Origin: Gnetum montanum
Lineage: Eukaryota; Streptophyta; Gnetopsida; Gnetales; Gnetaceae
Direction: 5' to 3'
Length of the DNA stretch: 64,000 bases
NCBI GenBank assembly: GCA_015680685.1
Contig: MNCI01014214.1
Coordinates: 35,457 to 99,456 of the forward strand
The notes beneath the pieces are model-generated. The model saw only the letters and a program-made list of their open reading frames with translations, was not told where the DNA came from and searched no databases. The translations under genes and the position numbers were made by a program. This document shows positions 1 to 11,973 of this stretch, piece after piece (position 1 is the first letter of the stretch; each line of letters starts with the position of its first letter).

Positions 1-2060
1 CAAGAATTTTCTTAAATGAAGAGCATTTATGATGTGACAGAATCTAGTAAGGATCTAGCCTACATGGTCTACAAGAATCTCCATGCAAAGAAAGATAAGG
101 AGAAGGGCAAGGTAATGACAACCATTGTAGTAGTAACCAATGAAGCCAAGCCAAGTAATGTCAAACCAATAGCCAAGGCAACTAAGGCCCTAGCCAACAA
201 CAAGGCAACCAACTTTGGCACTGCAGTGATCGACCAACCCACATCATCAATGAGTGCAGGGAAATCTATCCCAAGGCCAAACTTTGAGTGCAAGGACCAC
301 TCAAAGTACACATCATTGCCCATCAAACCATCAGAACTATTGGGTCAGCAACTTAGTGTTGGGTGCATCTAGTACAAGCAAATATCTAAAGATGCTTGCA
401 AGCATCATGATCGCTATTGTGAGCTCCTCAGAAACCCATCAATAATCACACTAGATGAGCCCCTATTCCCAAAACACATAAGGTTGGACCAGTTCTACCA
501 TTATCATCATTGTCTAGCTAACTTCTTCATGGCCTTACAAGAAGACATATAATGCATGATTGACTAGGGCCAATTGGTTCTTGATTCAACCAACCCAATT
601 CAACCAGAAAATCAATCAATGAAGGTCTATAAAGACCCTTAAAATGCAAGTGGTGCAAGCTATGTCATTAATTCCATTAGCATTGATGATGACGTAGGAC
701 CAACACAAGAGCCATTTTTGGTTTGTATGTTCTCTAATAACATTGTGGCCTCTTCAACATTAACCAATCCAAGGATCCCTTTTTTTATCAGAGCACCACC
801 TTGAGCATCCATGACACCCTTTGTGGTTAGGGAGTCTCAGCACATTGTGGTGACTTCAACCCAAACACCCTTTGTCGTTAGGGTGTTGCAACGTGTGGAT
901 CCTTCGTCAAGTTTGGTGGTGGGGACCGCAACAAGCCCTACTCGCCTAAGGCCTCATTTTACATACAATGCTAGGTAGTCGAGGTGGTAGCTTGGAAGGC
1001 CAAATGAGCACCTCACTAATTGAATGATAAGGGAACACATGGTGTTAGGTCTACCTGAGCCCATCCCCTTATCTACTATTCCTATGACCACATCAATTGA
1101 AGCTGCTACTACAAGTGATCAACAACTGAGCATTGAGGCTCATAGGCAAGCAAAAAAAAACAAGTCCAAATCTCCTCCCCAAGAGATCCACCTTTTGTGC
1201 TGCATGGAGGAGATGAACACTAACAAGGCAACTGATGGTGGTAAGGACTTTCTAGATGCATTGGCATAAGTCAGTCAAGCTCTTAAACAAAAAAATATAA
1301 CCTTGAGCCTATACAACTTGGTGATGGTCTTCTCCACTCATCACAAAGCATTAGTTTGCATGATGGCCTCCATTCCTATTAAGGAGGACATCCCAACAGA
1401 TGAACAAACCATCCATGCTGTAATGCTTAATCCTTCACCTCAGGAATTAGGTCCAATGCCTCTAGCATTTCATGATGAGGTAATCAAGGTAGACCCTAAA
1501 AAGGGTCAATTCACCATTTCACTAGTGTTTATAATCATATGCATAGGGCAATGCAAGATTCACAAGGTACATGTCGATGATGGGGCAATGACTAACATTA
1601 TCCCATTCCCAGTCATTGACAAACTTAGTCTAGTTGACCAAATCCATACCACAAATACAACATGCCTCAAGTCCTTTAATAAGTCACACATTGTCATGAA
1701 GAAGACAGTCACAATAGCCTTCATGGTAGGGGAGCAATTCCCCACTACAACTGAATTCATTGTCATTGAGAAGATGCCTAGGTTCAACCTAATTTTGGGA
1801 AGGCCTTGGCTAGCCCAATTACAAGTTATCTCCTCATCCATTCACCAAGAGATCCATGTTTCATACGATGGTGGAGAAGTGATCATACATGGTGATGACT
1901 CGGTCCCTCCAAATATAAAAAAAAATGATGCAAACCAAGGATCAGAGGTAGAGTTCCCAATGACATGCCACTCGTGGAGGACAAGAGTCAACCTTGTCCA
2001 GAAGACCCATCTAAGAATCCAAAAGAGGCTAATACCCTCCTCAAGGAAGATTTATGGGTA
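1..2060 (+). pseudogene. Element A gag C-terminal part and aspartic protease (degenerate)
   Basis: Gag packages the RNA and the protease cleaves the polyprotein. The sequence reads in one frame from base 1 to 2060 with stops in it. The gag C-terminal part aligns with C at 31390-31800 and with B at 24400-23950 (AYMVYKNLHAKK here, AYVAYKNLHDKK in C). After a variable linker, the protease part (about 1300-1920) carries VHVDDGA where the catalytic Asp motif is expected and LILGRPWLAQL at its C-terminal end, as do the protease regions of B and C. The main gag domain lies before the window. Most stops fall at Gln codons of B or C (for example the stop before YKQ near 370 and the two around 550-565). 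Assignment as gag-PR is firm; activity is excluded. Confidence 0.88.
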
Positions 2061-2422
2061 GCATTTCCCTTTACCATCAATGATGAAGGTATAGGTAAAT
2101 ACCACCTCATGCTACCTAGGCCTTAGGCATCCCCTAACCTGCATCAAGTTAGGAAGTGACTACATGGCTAAGGTTCTCTCTTAGCACAACATGTGTTAGG
2201 TGCTTGCTTACCCTCAATTTTTTGCATGCTCTGTTAGCCCCATTAGCCTTTTTCTTACATAGTTACATTTCATATGGTTGCTTACATTTTACATTATTTT
2301 CCTTATTATGTAGTCACCTCTTTTGCCTATGCATTTTCATTTAGTCTCTTACACATTAACAAAACATTAAAAACACATAAAAAATGAGAAAACTAAAACT
2401 ACAAAAAAATAAAAGAGAAAAG
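2061..2422 (+). other. Element A: post-protease noncoding segment, start of the PR-RT spacer
   Basis: No coding frame continues past the protease. The segment is T-rich, then A-rich, and aligns loosely with the region after the protease of B (22330-22205, minus). In Ogre-type Tat elements the protease and RT are separated by an intron; this is probably the 5' part of such an intron, but I could not fix the donor site. Confidence 0.5.
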
Positions 2423-2800
2423 CACATGGCTTGAAAAGGCCTTAAACTAGCACGTGGCCTGGAAAGGCCTTAGACTAGTCCATGGCCCGCAAAGTCCATA
2501 AACTAGTGCATGGCCTAGCATGACCTAAAACTAGCAACACTTTTCTTCCACCACATGGCCCACCACAACCTAAAACTAGCAACCTATATCACATCACCAT
2601 AGCTCAAAAAGGCCTCAAACTAGCATATAGCCTGCCATGGCCTAAAATTGGCACCTCACAAGCCACCACAACCCAAAACTGGCAACTACTTCTTTTTATT
2701 CATGGCCCAAGATGGCTTGAAACTAGTAGTTTCCATGGCCTAAGATGGCCTGAAACTAGTAATGGTCCTTCCACCATGGCCTTAAATTGGCATGGGGTCC
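2423..2800 (+). repeat. Array 1 of 'ggcc-TTAAACTAGCA' units
   Basis: Roughly 35-bp imperfect units repeat about ten times, each with a core like GGCCTTAAACTAGCA or GACCTAAAACTAGCAAC preceded by CATGGCC. Related units recur just upstream of RT (8477-8565) and downstream of integrase (15826-16160) in the same element, and in B and C. The array borders the block that holds the antisense gene. Confidence 0.75.
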
Positions 2801-2904
2801 ACAAGCAGCCTAATCACATCAACTAGTTGCATTACCCACATTGAATAGGCAGTAAAGTAAATATGAAATTTCACACACAATCCTCACTACAAAAAGGCAT
2901 AAGT

Positions 2905-2910
2905 TTTATT
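2905..2910 (-). terminator. Poly(A) signal AATAAA for the antisense gene
   Basis: AATAAA on the minus strand lies about 95 bp beyond the stop codon of the antisense gene (3003-3005), in an AT-rich 3' region. Position and orientation fit a plant polyadenylation signal; the motif is short, so this is inference. Confidence 0.4.
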
Positions 2911-3002
2911 ATATCTCTATTAGCAAGAGTACATAGCATGACCATGCAACAAAAATGGTCAAAGTGAAAAATTACTCAACAGTAGGGCTACATTAGGCTA
3001 GC

Positions 3003-6000
3003 TTAGTTGGTGGTGTCTAGTGAGGGTTGAGGTTCCTCCTCCTCCTTTGTTGCTCCACTGGGGCCTATGCTATTTCCTGGTTCCTATCTCAAAATAAAGC
3101 AAAATAACAAGTTAATTAGAAAGTTGTAAAACTATAATATAAAATTAATGTGCAAAGCTGACACATAAAAAGCATAAAAAACAAAAGCAAAAATAACCTA
3201 AGAGGATCCTACATTGGACTCTAAAGGTAATATATTAAGGCCTTCCTCCAAGTGTTGGAGGATCTCAACCTCCGATAACTACATTCAAACCTCATGGCTA
3301 AAGTCAATAGCCACATGGATCTTGCCCTCATCCATAGTAGTCCATGTAGGAGGCTACATAGAAAAGGTGGTCATAGAAGCCTTTCTTGAGGTTAGGGTAG
3401 TCTCTTACTCTAGGAAACCACTAACCACTGTATGTTGGATGAACAACTCAAAGGATCAACTCCCACAAATCGCCTCAATGAACATCTCAAGGTGACAAGC
3501 CTTCACAGACTCATCCTTTAGCTACTATAATTAGGTGTCCCACTCTTGCTTATAGTGGTTCTTGTGGTCCTTTTGTGAATGCCCCTAGCTGCACACTTTG
3601 GTGTTGAAGCTCTTCCACTTCTCATTCCTCTAAGAGAGCAAATCCATCTACAACCTTTGCTCGATGATCTCTCGAGTAGCCTCATTCTTACCTTGGAGTG
3701 CTGACCAGTACCTAGCATAATCTATCTCTAATCTCTACCAGGTACCATCCTTCTATGCTTGAGCTAGTAAGAAATCATAATGGGATTGAAGGTCCTTGTT
3801 CTTTGTGGTTAGGCTTGCCACTACCTCCTGAAGCTCATGCACATGTTTTCATAGGTGATCATTTGAGTGCCTACAGGTCCACAACACCTTTGCAATGGAA
3901 AGTGTGCACTTGCTCACCACCTCATACACATGATGAGGCACCTACTCCACCTTGGAGGGATACTAGGAAATGACATCCACATGAGCTTTTTGATTTGGAT
4001 CCCAGCAAAGCTTATAGCTTGTTAACATACAACGAACAAACCAATATTAGCAATAGGCTAAGCCATAGAATTGGTAAAATAGTTCAAGAAAAATAACATG
4101 CATAAAAAGTTTGAGATTCACCTATTGTATGTGGTTCACCATGTCCTCCACGATGCCTTCCATGAAGGAAAATTTATTTGGTGTCTCTACCAATGGCTTC
4201 ATGTGGTGGGTAGGCACTAGTGGTGGATAACTAACAGGAAGGTTTGAAAGTGTGATACAAACACAATTCAACACTTAACAATAATTGAGAAATTAAATGC
4301 TTAAGAGCAAAAGGAAAAAGTAGATGGCAACACAAGGTTCTTACCAAGAAAGCCCTCGGATGTCAGTGCAAGTGGGTCTCCTAGCTACACACCATCGAAG
4401 AGGTTGGGAAAGTCACCCTTAGGGTGGAATAGCCCCTCCACATCAAACTGGTGGGAGATCTCTAGGGCCTCTAGTGGCTCCTCCCTATGAGCTACCTCCT
4501 CTTCAACTTGAGGAGGGGTCATGTCCATTGCTCCCACTATGGCCATTACTATTTTAGAAGCCCTCTTGTTTGACTCGCATAGTGCAGTAGTATTAGCATA
4601 GCATAATAAACCAAAAATAAAATATATATATATATATAAGCCCAATTCATCTATGATGTGCACTAACCTACAACTACCGAATGAAGTGTGGGTATCTTGA
4701 GGCAAACTTTCTTAATGCCTACTTGTCCAACTACAAGGGAAGTCTCCTCTATTGGGCACAACCTCTTGATTTTTGCCTTATAGGATCCCACCACCTCTAT
4801 GATATACCACTCCACCCTCTTCGCATCCCCAATAACCATTCGTGGACACTCGCCTACACTTTCATGGAAATATGATGACTATGACCTCCCTAGATGTGCC
4901 TTCATTGTAATTGAATATGAATCCTCAATTCCCTCTAGAGGGTTCTATGCATAAGTGGTGGCAAAAAAATACTTAATCCATGGCTTGGACAGCTAATCAT
5001 GATCCTGAACAACCTAACACCCATTGTCCCTGATCACCAGGAACTCCACAAGCCTTCATAGATAGGCTATAGAGAATGCGAAGTGAAAATGAGATCTTGC
5101 ATAGATGTTTTGTTGAAGCTTGATAATCTTTTCCTATAACCTGACAATGATAGAAGAGGCCCAGTTAAACCTGGTTTCCTCTTCTATAATCTCCCACATC
5201 ACTTGTGCCTACTTAACTCCAAGGACCTTTCCTTGGGAGAGTAGCTTAGGAAAGGCATGGGCTCAAAAAAGAGGGTGAAGCTTTCAAGCCTCAAGCACAT
5301 GCATGTTTCCAACCACAATGCCTTTACAAGATCGAGTGGTCCCCAACCACTCCTCAATCTTCTCTCTATAGTCTACCTCTTGGTTGGGCTTGCCAATGAT
5401 TAATGGGCCCATTGAGAGAAGACCAAAGAAGTCAATGAAGAAGGCATCATTGAGGTCAAAGACTACATTCACTCTGTGCACACAAGTAACAAAGTGATGG
5501 GCATTATGGCTAAAGGAGTCAAAAATGGTCACCATCTTGGCCATTGGTGTGCCTGGGCTAAGGGCCAAGAACAGGTCCATCAACCCAGCATAGGTAAGCT
5601 GACCAGTCAATGCCTCTAAGGACTAATGGCATAGCCACTTTTGTTCCCCCTCTACATCACCATACTTCATGATGAGGGGTGGCCTCACTATGGCCAGTGG
5701 CAACCACTGTTACTTCTTCTAGAGCAATGATAGCTGTAACATAGGCAAATGCAATGTTAGCATCATGCAATCAACACGTGTGTGAAACCAACTAATAAGA
5801 GTCAAGCTAACATAATGAATACTCATGTGGCAAAAATGGCATGCATGATGCAAGTGGTGGCACATCAAGCTCTTCAAAGATAGGCTTACCATTAGCCCAT
5901 CCTTCATCAAGCTAATCATAAGTCTAGCATCACTCGAATGCCTTTGGGTACCAGGTGGGGTAGTTCTCTAAGTCCTCCCCCACCTATTCTATAACTACCT

Positions 6001-6803
6001 CTCAAAATCTTAGACTAGAGGAAAATACCTCTAGCATGCTATGTGTTAAAGTTAGAGCCCTTGTCTTGTCATGGAGTCCCTAATCACCAACTTTAAATCT
6101 AGCATTGGACATCCATAGTTAGTAGTTAGCAAATTTGGCATGTCTAATGAGAATGAGATATAATGAAAAGAAATAGCACTTACCTTCTAGCACAATATAC
6201 AGTCCTAGGTGGGTTCTAGAAGACTATATGCACATGCATGGCAATGAAAAGGATATTTCTCTTGTTATAACAAGAGAATTTTGGCATGCTCCAGATTTTG
6301 GCTAAGGGACGAATGCTCCTAGGGCCTAGTCTTGGGCCACCTGCTTCATCACCACTAGTCATGGGCTCATCGAACATGAATCGTAGTATGTCCTAATTTT
6401 CCCTAGCCAATGATGTCTTGGTAATGGTGCTTGTAGCCTCTACTGCCAAGTGTGACCACATGATCATACTAAGGTGCTATAGTAGGTAAGCTAGAAATTC
6501 ACTAGCCCTTGATTGAAACCACACTACCTAGTGGCCCAACTTTATGTCGGGTACAAGCATGTTGGGTACATGCTAACTAGTGCAAGATAGGATGCCAATG
6601 AGCTCTACAACCACTAAAATAGGCTTCAGTTGCACCCTGCAACCACAAAATAGTAAATGAATGTAGCATTAGCACAAAATAGATTGCATTTTGGCATAAA
6701 ATATTACCCTATGCTTAGCAAATTTAGCATAATTAAGAAATACATCCTTAGGGTTCCCTATGGAGCCCCGTGAGCATAGGACATCAATACATATTTGACT
6801 TAC
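3003..6803 (-). pseudogene. Antisense multi-exon gene of unknown function inside the PR-RT spacer of element A
   Basis: Read on the minus strand, several coding blocks are separated by intron-like stretches. A donor AG|GTAAGT lies near 6803 and an acceptor GTTGCAG|GG near 6637. A second donor AAG|GTAAGTG lies near 6190. A later donor AG|GTTAGT is near 4667. The last intron, about 3064-3199, has T-rich sequence and ends in GATAG. The final exon ends with an acidic tail (KEEEEPQPSLDTTN) at a TAA at 3003. Blocks include DILRFMFDEP (about 6380), IEEWLGTTRS (about 5340), and a region rich in charged residues that looks like a coiled coil (about 3950-3530). Element C carries a homologous copy (33650-37090). 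I do not recognise the family. Antisense extra ORFs are known in Tat elements, but this position between PR and RT is unusual. In-frame stops show this copy is dead. Confidence 0.65.
4619..4639. repeat. (TA)n microsatellite
   Basis: About nine TA units within an intron-like stretch of the antisense gene. Confidence 0.85.
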
Positions 6804-8470
6804 CTAGTACTCATTGGGGTATAGCATTAATGTAGCATTAGCATTTTACTTTACATTTGCACCAACACATTTTACATGTTCTAGCATCTATATGTTCAAC
6901 TTGTGAAATTAGCACTCTAGCATAGTTTTCGTGCATTTAGCATTCTGTTTCACATGAGACACTCTTACTATTAGCATTTTTGCATTTTTTATTTTTGCAT
7001 TTGGCATTCTATTTTTACATTTGCTATTTGTTTCAAAAAAATTCTCAAAATTTTTCTAACTTTGGGTGGCGAAGCATGATATCTAAAAAAATTCTAAATG
7101 CTTTATATGCTCCCTAGCCACTAGTACCTAAGCTCTCATTGCCATGTCTCCCTCACTGTGCTACCTAATGCTACCATGCACCAATAACATGTGCTGGGGT
7201 ACTCACCATGGCCATTTCCTAGGCAATCTCCCTAGTCCCATTTACCCCCTCATCATGGCTACCACCCCCATGGTCATGTTGTCATCCCCTGTCTCATCTC
7301 TATGGCCTCCTTCCCATGTGTCCCTATGATGTCTAACACTTCCTCTATCTTTTCCTTGCATTTCCCACACATTAAAAGATAAAAAATAAAATAAACAATG
7401 TCAGAACCTTGTTCCCTAGCCATGGCCATATTAGTCATAACCCTTCTTTCAATTCACCAATTGCCCTCACCCACACACTTACATGAAGACTAAATAAAAT
7501 AAAGAAGAGGAAGGGACAAAGAAACCCTGGCCACACAAACCCTAGCCATGGCCATTTTTTTCCCATTCTATGTCTTCCATGTGATGTGGCTCCTAGTGAA
7601 GGAAACCCCAGTCCATTGCCAAGACAAAACCCTCATTTTTTCCCACTCCCTCGCCTTGCACACCACACCCCTTGGAAGTAAGTGCACAAAATTCATCATA
7701 ACCCATGTGTTGTCCCTTGTCCCATTCATTCTAGATAATCAATGAAAATAATCAAAATAAAATGACATATCAACAAAGACCCACAATCCACACTCATGTC
7801 TTCTCCTCCTAGCCGTAGGTACCAAGGTAGCCAAGGTGGCAGTAGTTCCTACCAAGGTAGGTTATCCCATGACCCAAACCCCAATGCAAGAAACAAAAGC
7901 CAACATGCAAAGAGAGAAAATGGTACAAAAAGGAACAAGCATGGCGAGTGTACCTGGCAGTTAGTGGTGCTCTCCTCTCCTCCACCTACACTTGCAGTAG
8001 GCATTCTAGGGCTCACCTTCCCTCTTGCACACTGGCAAGTCCAGGGTGTTGATAGTCACTTCATCATGTCATCCTAGTGCTACGCTTTGGTTGCTATGCT
8101 TCACTTACTATGCTCTAGTTGTCACTTCAAATTGTGCTACTCTCTGTAACTTCTTATTACACTTTGGAAAATGATAGTTTGCTCTTGGTGAATCGTGCAT
8201 ATACATCCTCCTAGGGTAATTAAATGCACCACCTACTGCATCGGTGCTTCCATAGTTAGGAAAATTTTTCCAAGTTTCTTGTGGAGCATAGCAAGAAGGG
8301 GAGGATCATAGCAAGGGGTGAGTGTAGTAGCCAGAGTTAGAAAAATTTTTGACTTTTTTCTAACAATCCTAGACTTAGAAAAATTCTGAGATATTTTTGG
8401 TTGTCCAGTGAATGCCTAGCCCCATCCCATGACCCAAACACTCTTTGCTTGGCTTGAACTAATGCATCTT
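6804..8470 (+). other. Element A: upstream flank of the antisense gene
   Basis: No supported coding region. Short open stretches here are not shared as protein with element C at 37100-38900. The part near 6820-7100 is AT-rich with repeated 'tagcat' words; 7140-8080 is richer in C and in CCATGG-like words. It lies 5' of the antisense gene and so may hold its promoter, but I see no convincing TATA box. The matching part of C keeps a hairpin array (37270-37570) that is almost gone here. Confidence 0.45.
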
Positions 8471-8476
8471 GCATAA

Positions 8477-8565
8477 ATCATGGTCTGCTAAGACCTTAAA
8501 CTAGCAAATCATGGTCCACTAAGACCTTAAACTAGAAATCATGGCCTACCAAGGCCTAAAACTAA
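8477..8565 (+). repeat. Array 2 of 'AAACTAG' units upstream of RT
   Basis: Three units of about 37 bp with cores GACCTTAAACTAG(C) and GGCCTAAAACTAA, each after a CATGG word. Element C has the same short array at about 38920-38995. A T-rich stretch ending TTTTGTAG|GAT follows at about 8690-8700 and resembles an intron acceptor just before the RT frame. Confidence 0.7.
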
Positions 8566-8718
8566 TTTACATGCTTGCTTTCCTAATGTCCACTTTTGCA
8601 TGTTTAGGAAATTATAATTTCATTGCTTTTCCCATGTTTTGCATTTTGACTCTATTAAGAAAGCTGCTACTTAACATTCATTTTTGTTGTTTTGTAGGAT
8701 ATGTCGTAGGATTATAAC

Positions 8719-8985
8719 ATGAGTGTATATGAGCATCTTTGTTCACCCTTGGTCCTCACAGAACCTCATGGTGACCTCATCCTATGCATTGATGTCCAAT
8801 GTCTAGACCTTACACCCATAGCCCATGATGACTATAGAACATTCATAGAAGCATCACTAGGTTCACCTGACCATCTAATTAGGGCTCTTGATCTAAAGGA
8901 AGGTGACATCACTAAGGATTCCCTTGTTGAAGTCCCTGTAGCAACACTCAATGATGAGGCGAAGACACTGAAACTTAGTTCTTTG
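8719..8985 (+). pseudogene. Element A pol: N-terminal linker of RT (before insertion H)
   Basis: An open frame starting MSVYEHL encodes the linker upstream of the RT fingers. It matches C at about 39150-39415 (EVPVATxxxxxxTLKLSSL in both). It stops abruptly at 8985, where insertion H begins, and resumes after 12581 with the next residues of the same protein, as shown by the uninterrupted copy in C. Confidence 0.85.
8981..8985. repeat. Target-site duplication CTTTG, left copy (insertion H)
   Basis: CTTTG occurs directly before TGTTGGC at 8986 and again at 12577-12581 after CCAACA. Element C has a single CTTTG at this place (about 39410), an empty-site control. Confidence 0.92.
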
Positions 8986-10717
8986 TGTTGGCGACCGTTT
9001 GGGACGCGACCGCCAACGAGTGTCCTTGAACAAGATTTAGGTGCCTGCTAGTCTCTGGCAACACCAAGGCCCAGATACCTCCAAATAAACTCAGTAGTTA
9101 ATGTAAGTATGTGTGTGTGCTGTTGCGGCGTGCGGTTGTGAGAAATATAACAATTGCATTGCGTGTAAACTACAAATGACTTACTTTAAAGAGATTCAGC
9201 CAACTTTGCCAAATACTGTGAGTTGTTGAATGTTTCCTATTTTGTTCAACTGCCTAGTCTACGCGATCCTTATAATACCTACTTGTAACAAATAAAATTT
9301 TGCAAAAACATTTGAGCACGACTCTGCAAATCTACTCCTAATTTTCCCCAGAGAAAGAGATAGTTCCACAAGAAAACTAGAAATAGAGCAAGATTCAATG
9401 GAAATAGACAGAAAAGAAAAGAAAGCAAATTTGTGTAGACCTCAAATATTTAAATAAGGTAAAATGACACGAGTAAACACTTCGCAATAAAGCTATCCCA
9501 AATTCAATATCTGCAAATTGTTCAAACTTCCAAGGCTCAAACAAGCAATATCTTCAAGACAATCCTACTATGCTACCAAAAATTGCTACGTAAACTACCA
9601 CGTATGAGACTCCATTTTGACTAGATAATAGATGTCAACGATTGTATTCAAACAGAACCTTTAAAAGACTTGATAATTTCTGATTGAAATACCACAGGAA
9701 TTCACTTTAAAGATAAAAAGAAGCTATTCTGGTCCCATCAAAATACCAAAGATTTTCTGAACCCTCTTGACTACTGAATTGTTCAACGGTGTGACTACAA
9801 ACAGAGGCTCTCTTACAACAATCCCAATAGCAGTTCCCACACATTGCACAATAATTAAATTTACTACTAAAATGCTCTTAAGGCTTTTAAACACAAGCGC
9901 TTCTATGGCAAAATTTTAATAGAAATTTCTATCGGGCAACAAGAACAGTAAGAGCAATCTAAAAATCCCAAAATTACTTGCCAAGGATGATACTATCTAA
10001 ACCACTAGCTAGACAATTTAAACAAAACAAAAAATGAAATGCATAACTCACAGGACCATGACAAAGAGGCTGAAATCTTTATTCTAGCAAGCCATCTTGC
10101 AAGCAATCGTCTTTACAAATCTTCCAAGTGTGAGACCCCAAGTGTGATGATATGTTCCCTCCTTCCTTGACCCTTGAAGCCTTTTTATAGGATTCCAAGG
10201 TAGGTAGGGAAGTTACAAAAATATCTTGGGTGGTTTAACCACCATAGAGATAAAAAAGCTATAATGGACAAGTGTCCTATTCAATTGCCAAGTGTCTTCA
10301 TTCAGTTGCCAAGTGTCTTCACTCAGTCGCCAAGTGGTCACCATGGAGATAAACAAGTTGCAGTTGACACGTGTCCTTGGTGGCTGAGAAGTAGCCCATT
10401 TAGTTGACAAGTGGCCATTTTGGAGACAAAAAGGCTATAGTTGACAAGTGGCCTTGGTGGTTACAATATCATAGAAAATTAAAATACAATCACTAAGTTA
10501 CATAGAAATATAAGCTATAGTTGCAACTTACTCTATACATATATATCCTCTTTATTTTGATTTTTTTTGGCAATATAGAAGGTGGTGGTTGGATGGTATT
10601 ATAAAATCATGTAATCTAACCCTCAAAAACACATAAACATTTTTCCACAGGGCCTTTGTTTATCAAAGATTTGCTATTTGATTTGTTCTTTGTGAAGTAA
10701 AAATAAAAATATTTAAG
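8986..10717. other. Insertion H, left noncoding part
   Basis: No coding sequence is supported. The end has a small hairpin (GTTGGCG at 8987 with CGCCAAC at 9008). At 10255-10460 short imperfect repeats of 'ttgccaagtgtc' and 'gttgacaagtggcc' occur. The T/A-rich stretch and the minus-strand TATA-like box fit LTR-type regulatory DNA. Confidence 0.5.
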
Positions 10718-10954
10718 CCCAGGTCCTCTAATCCTGATCTCTCCTTATGGCAGCGTCCAAGAGTGTGCACTCCCGAAAGAACAATGATCTCCTGGTCAGT
10801 TATTTCCATTCGGTAAAAAGATATCCCTCAAATGACTAGCACCTTTGGTTGCATTGGTAGACGTCCCTCTTCTGGCTGGGCTGATCCTGCTCAGACTTGT
10901 CCAGTCTCCCCGGTGGAAAGAAATGTCAGGGCCTCCAGTAAGCTCAACAGCAAC
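10718..10954 (-). pseudogene. APX (fragment): Captured ascorbate peroxidase fragment, intronless
   Basis: On the minus strand the sequence reads VAVELTGGPDISFH, then [14 protein letters not shown], and after one frameshift [20 protein letters not shown] plus RSG. This is the well-conserved centre of plant ascorbate peroxidase, a haem enzyme that reduces hydrogen peroxide with ascorbate; the His in SGxHTLGR is the proximal haem ligand. About 80 of some 250 residues remain. The blocks follow each other without the introns plant APX genes usually have here, which suggests passage through cDNA. Homology fades after SGLE near 10720 and before VAVE at 10954. It has no start or stop of its own and cannot be functional. 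Confidence 0.85.
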
Positions 10955-11973
10955 AGATCATGGCCGCATGTTTTTGTCCTCCGCTCACGCGCTGTGTGTA
11001 TGTGTAAAACAAACCTTTAATGTAATTCCCCCAGGCAATAAAAATATTGATGTGCTAATGCTGCTACCACCCTCTTCTGACCGCCATGACCGCGTGTCAT
11101 GCCGGTGTCGCTGCTCTGCATCTTCCGTGTCCGCCATGGCTATTCTGCTCCGTTCCGCTACTGATCTTGCCCACGTGCGGTCCTCCTTTTTGCTGTCATT
11201 GCTCTGCTACCACTGTTCATTCTCATTTTTCACTGTCGTAAGCATGGCAGCTGCATCCTCGGCCACAGGCTTGCCCCAAACCATCACTTCCAACACACAG
11301 ATCCAGACGTAGCCGTACTTCGTTGAAATTGGCAAAGACAAGGTCATGGTTTTTACCACTTCTGCAGATGGAGTTTTTTGTGTGGGTTTAGGGTTTGTAG
11401 ATGTCGCTGATGCTCCTGATGAAGAAGATGATGATAAAAAAATGTACCCAACTAACAGCACAACAACGTAGAATTGGATCGTCTGCCAGATATTTTGCTG
11501 CGATCCGCCGCCCCTGGTAACCCATTTTTTGGGTCTCTGAAAACTACTTTTTAGCTGTCAATGGAGATGAAGAAGAGACCACAATTTTTTGTAGAAGGTA
11601 ATGAAGAACAGTAGACGAGGATTTCTCCAAAATGTTTCTTTGAAGTCTTCACTTATTAGATCAGTTAATCAAGTGTGTTTAATTTAATCGGTAAATTGCT
11701 AACATAGGCACAGTTCCAGAATTTCTTTTTAAAGTTCACCAACCATGAAAATGGTAGCAATGCCATATTTGGTCTATTGTTTGGTGTTTCGGAAGTACCT
11801 AGGCATGCACGGCTCTCACTCTTTGGTTCATCCATTAATGTCACCTTTTTAAGGCAAATAATTTATTTACCTTTTCCTTCATCCACAAATAATTTACCAT
11901 CTTTCAAGGCTTGTGCTCTGTCTTATAGGAACTACGTCTGGTAAGCTTCTAGCCAAATATGCATGACATGGAT
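10955..11973. other. Insertion H, CpG-rich middle part of unknown origin
   Basis: Between about 11060 and 11520 CG and CAG/CTG words are common (around 11080-11170 and 11480-11520), in contrast to the flanking elements. There are open stretches on both strands, such as + 11133-11312 with a hydrophobic run, and 11384-11448 with an acidic run (DEEDDD), but I cannot link them to a family. This may be captured genic or promoter DNA. Confidence 0.45.

Noticed and set aside
10832-11312. Two overlapping open + strand frames beginning near MTSTFG and MVALVDV
   Set aside because: Their first part is antisense to the ascorbate peroxidase fragment, which has clear homology.
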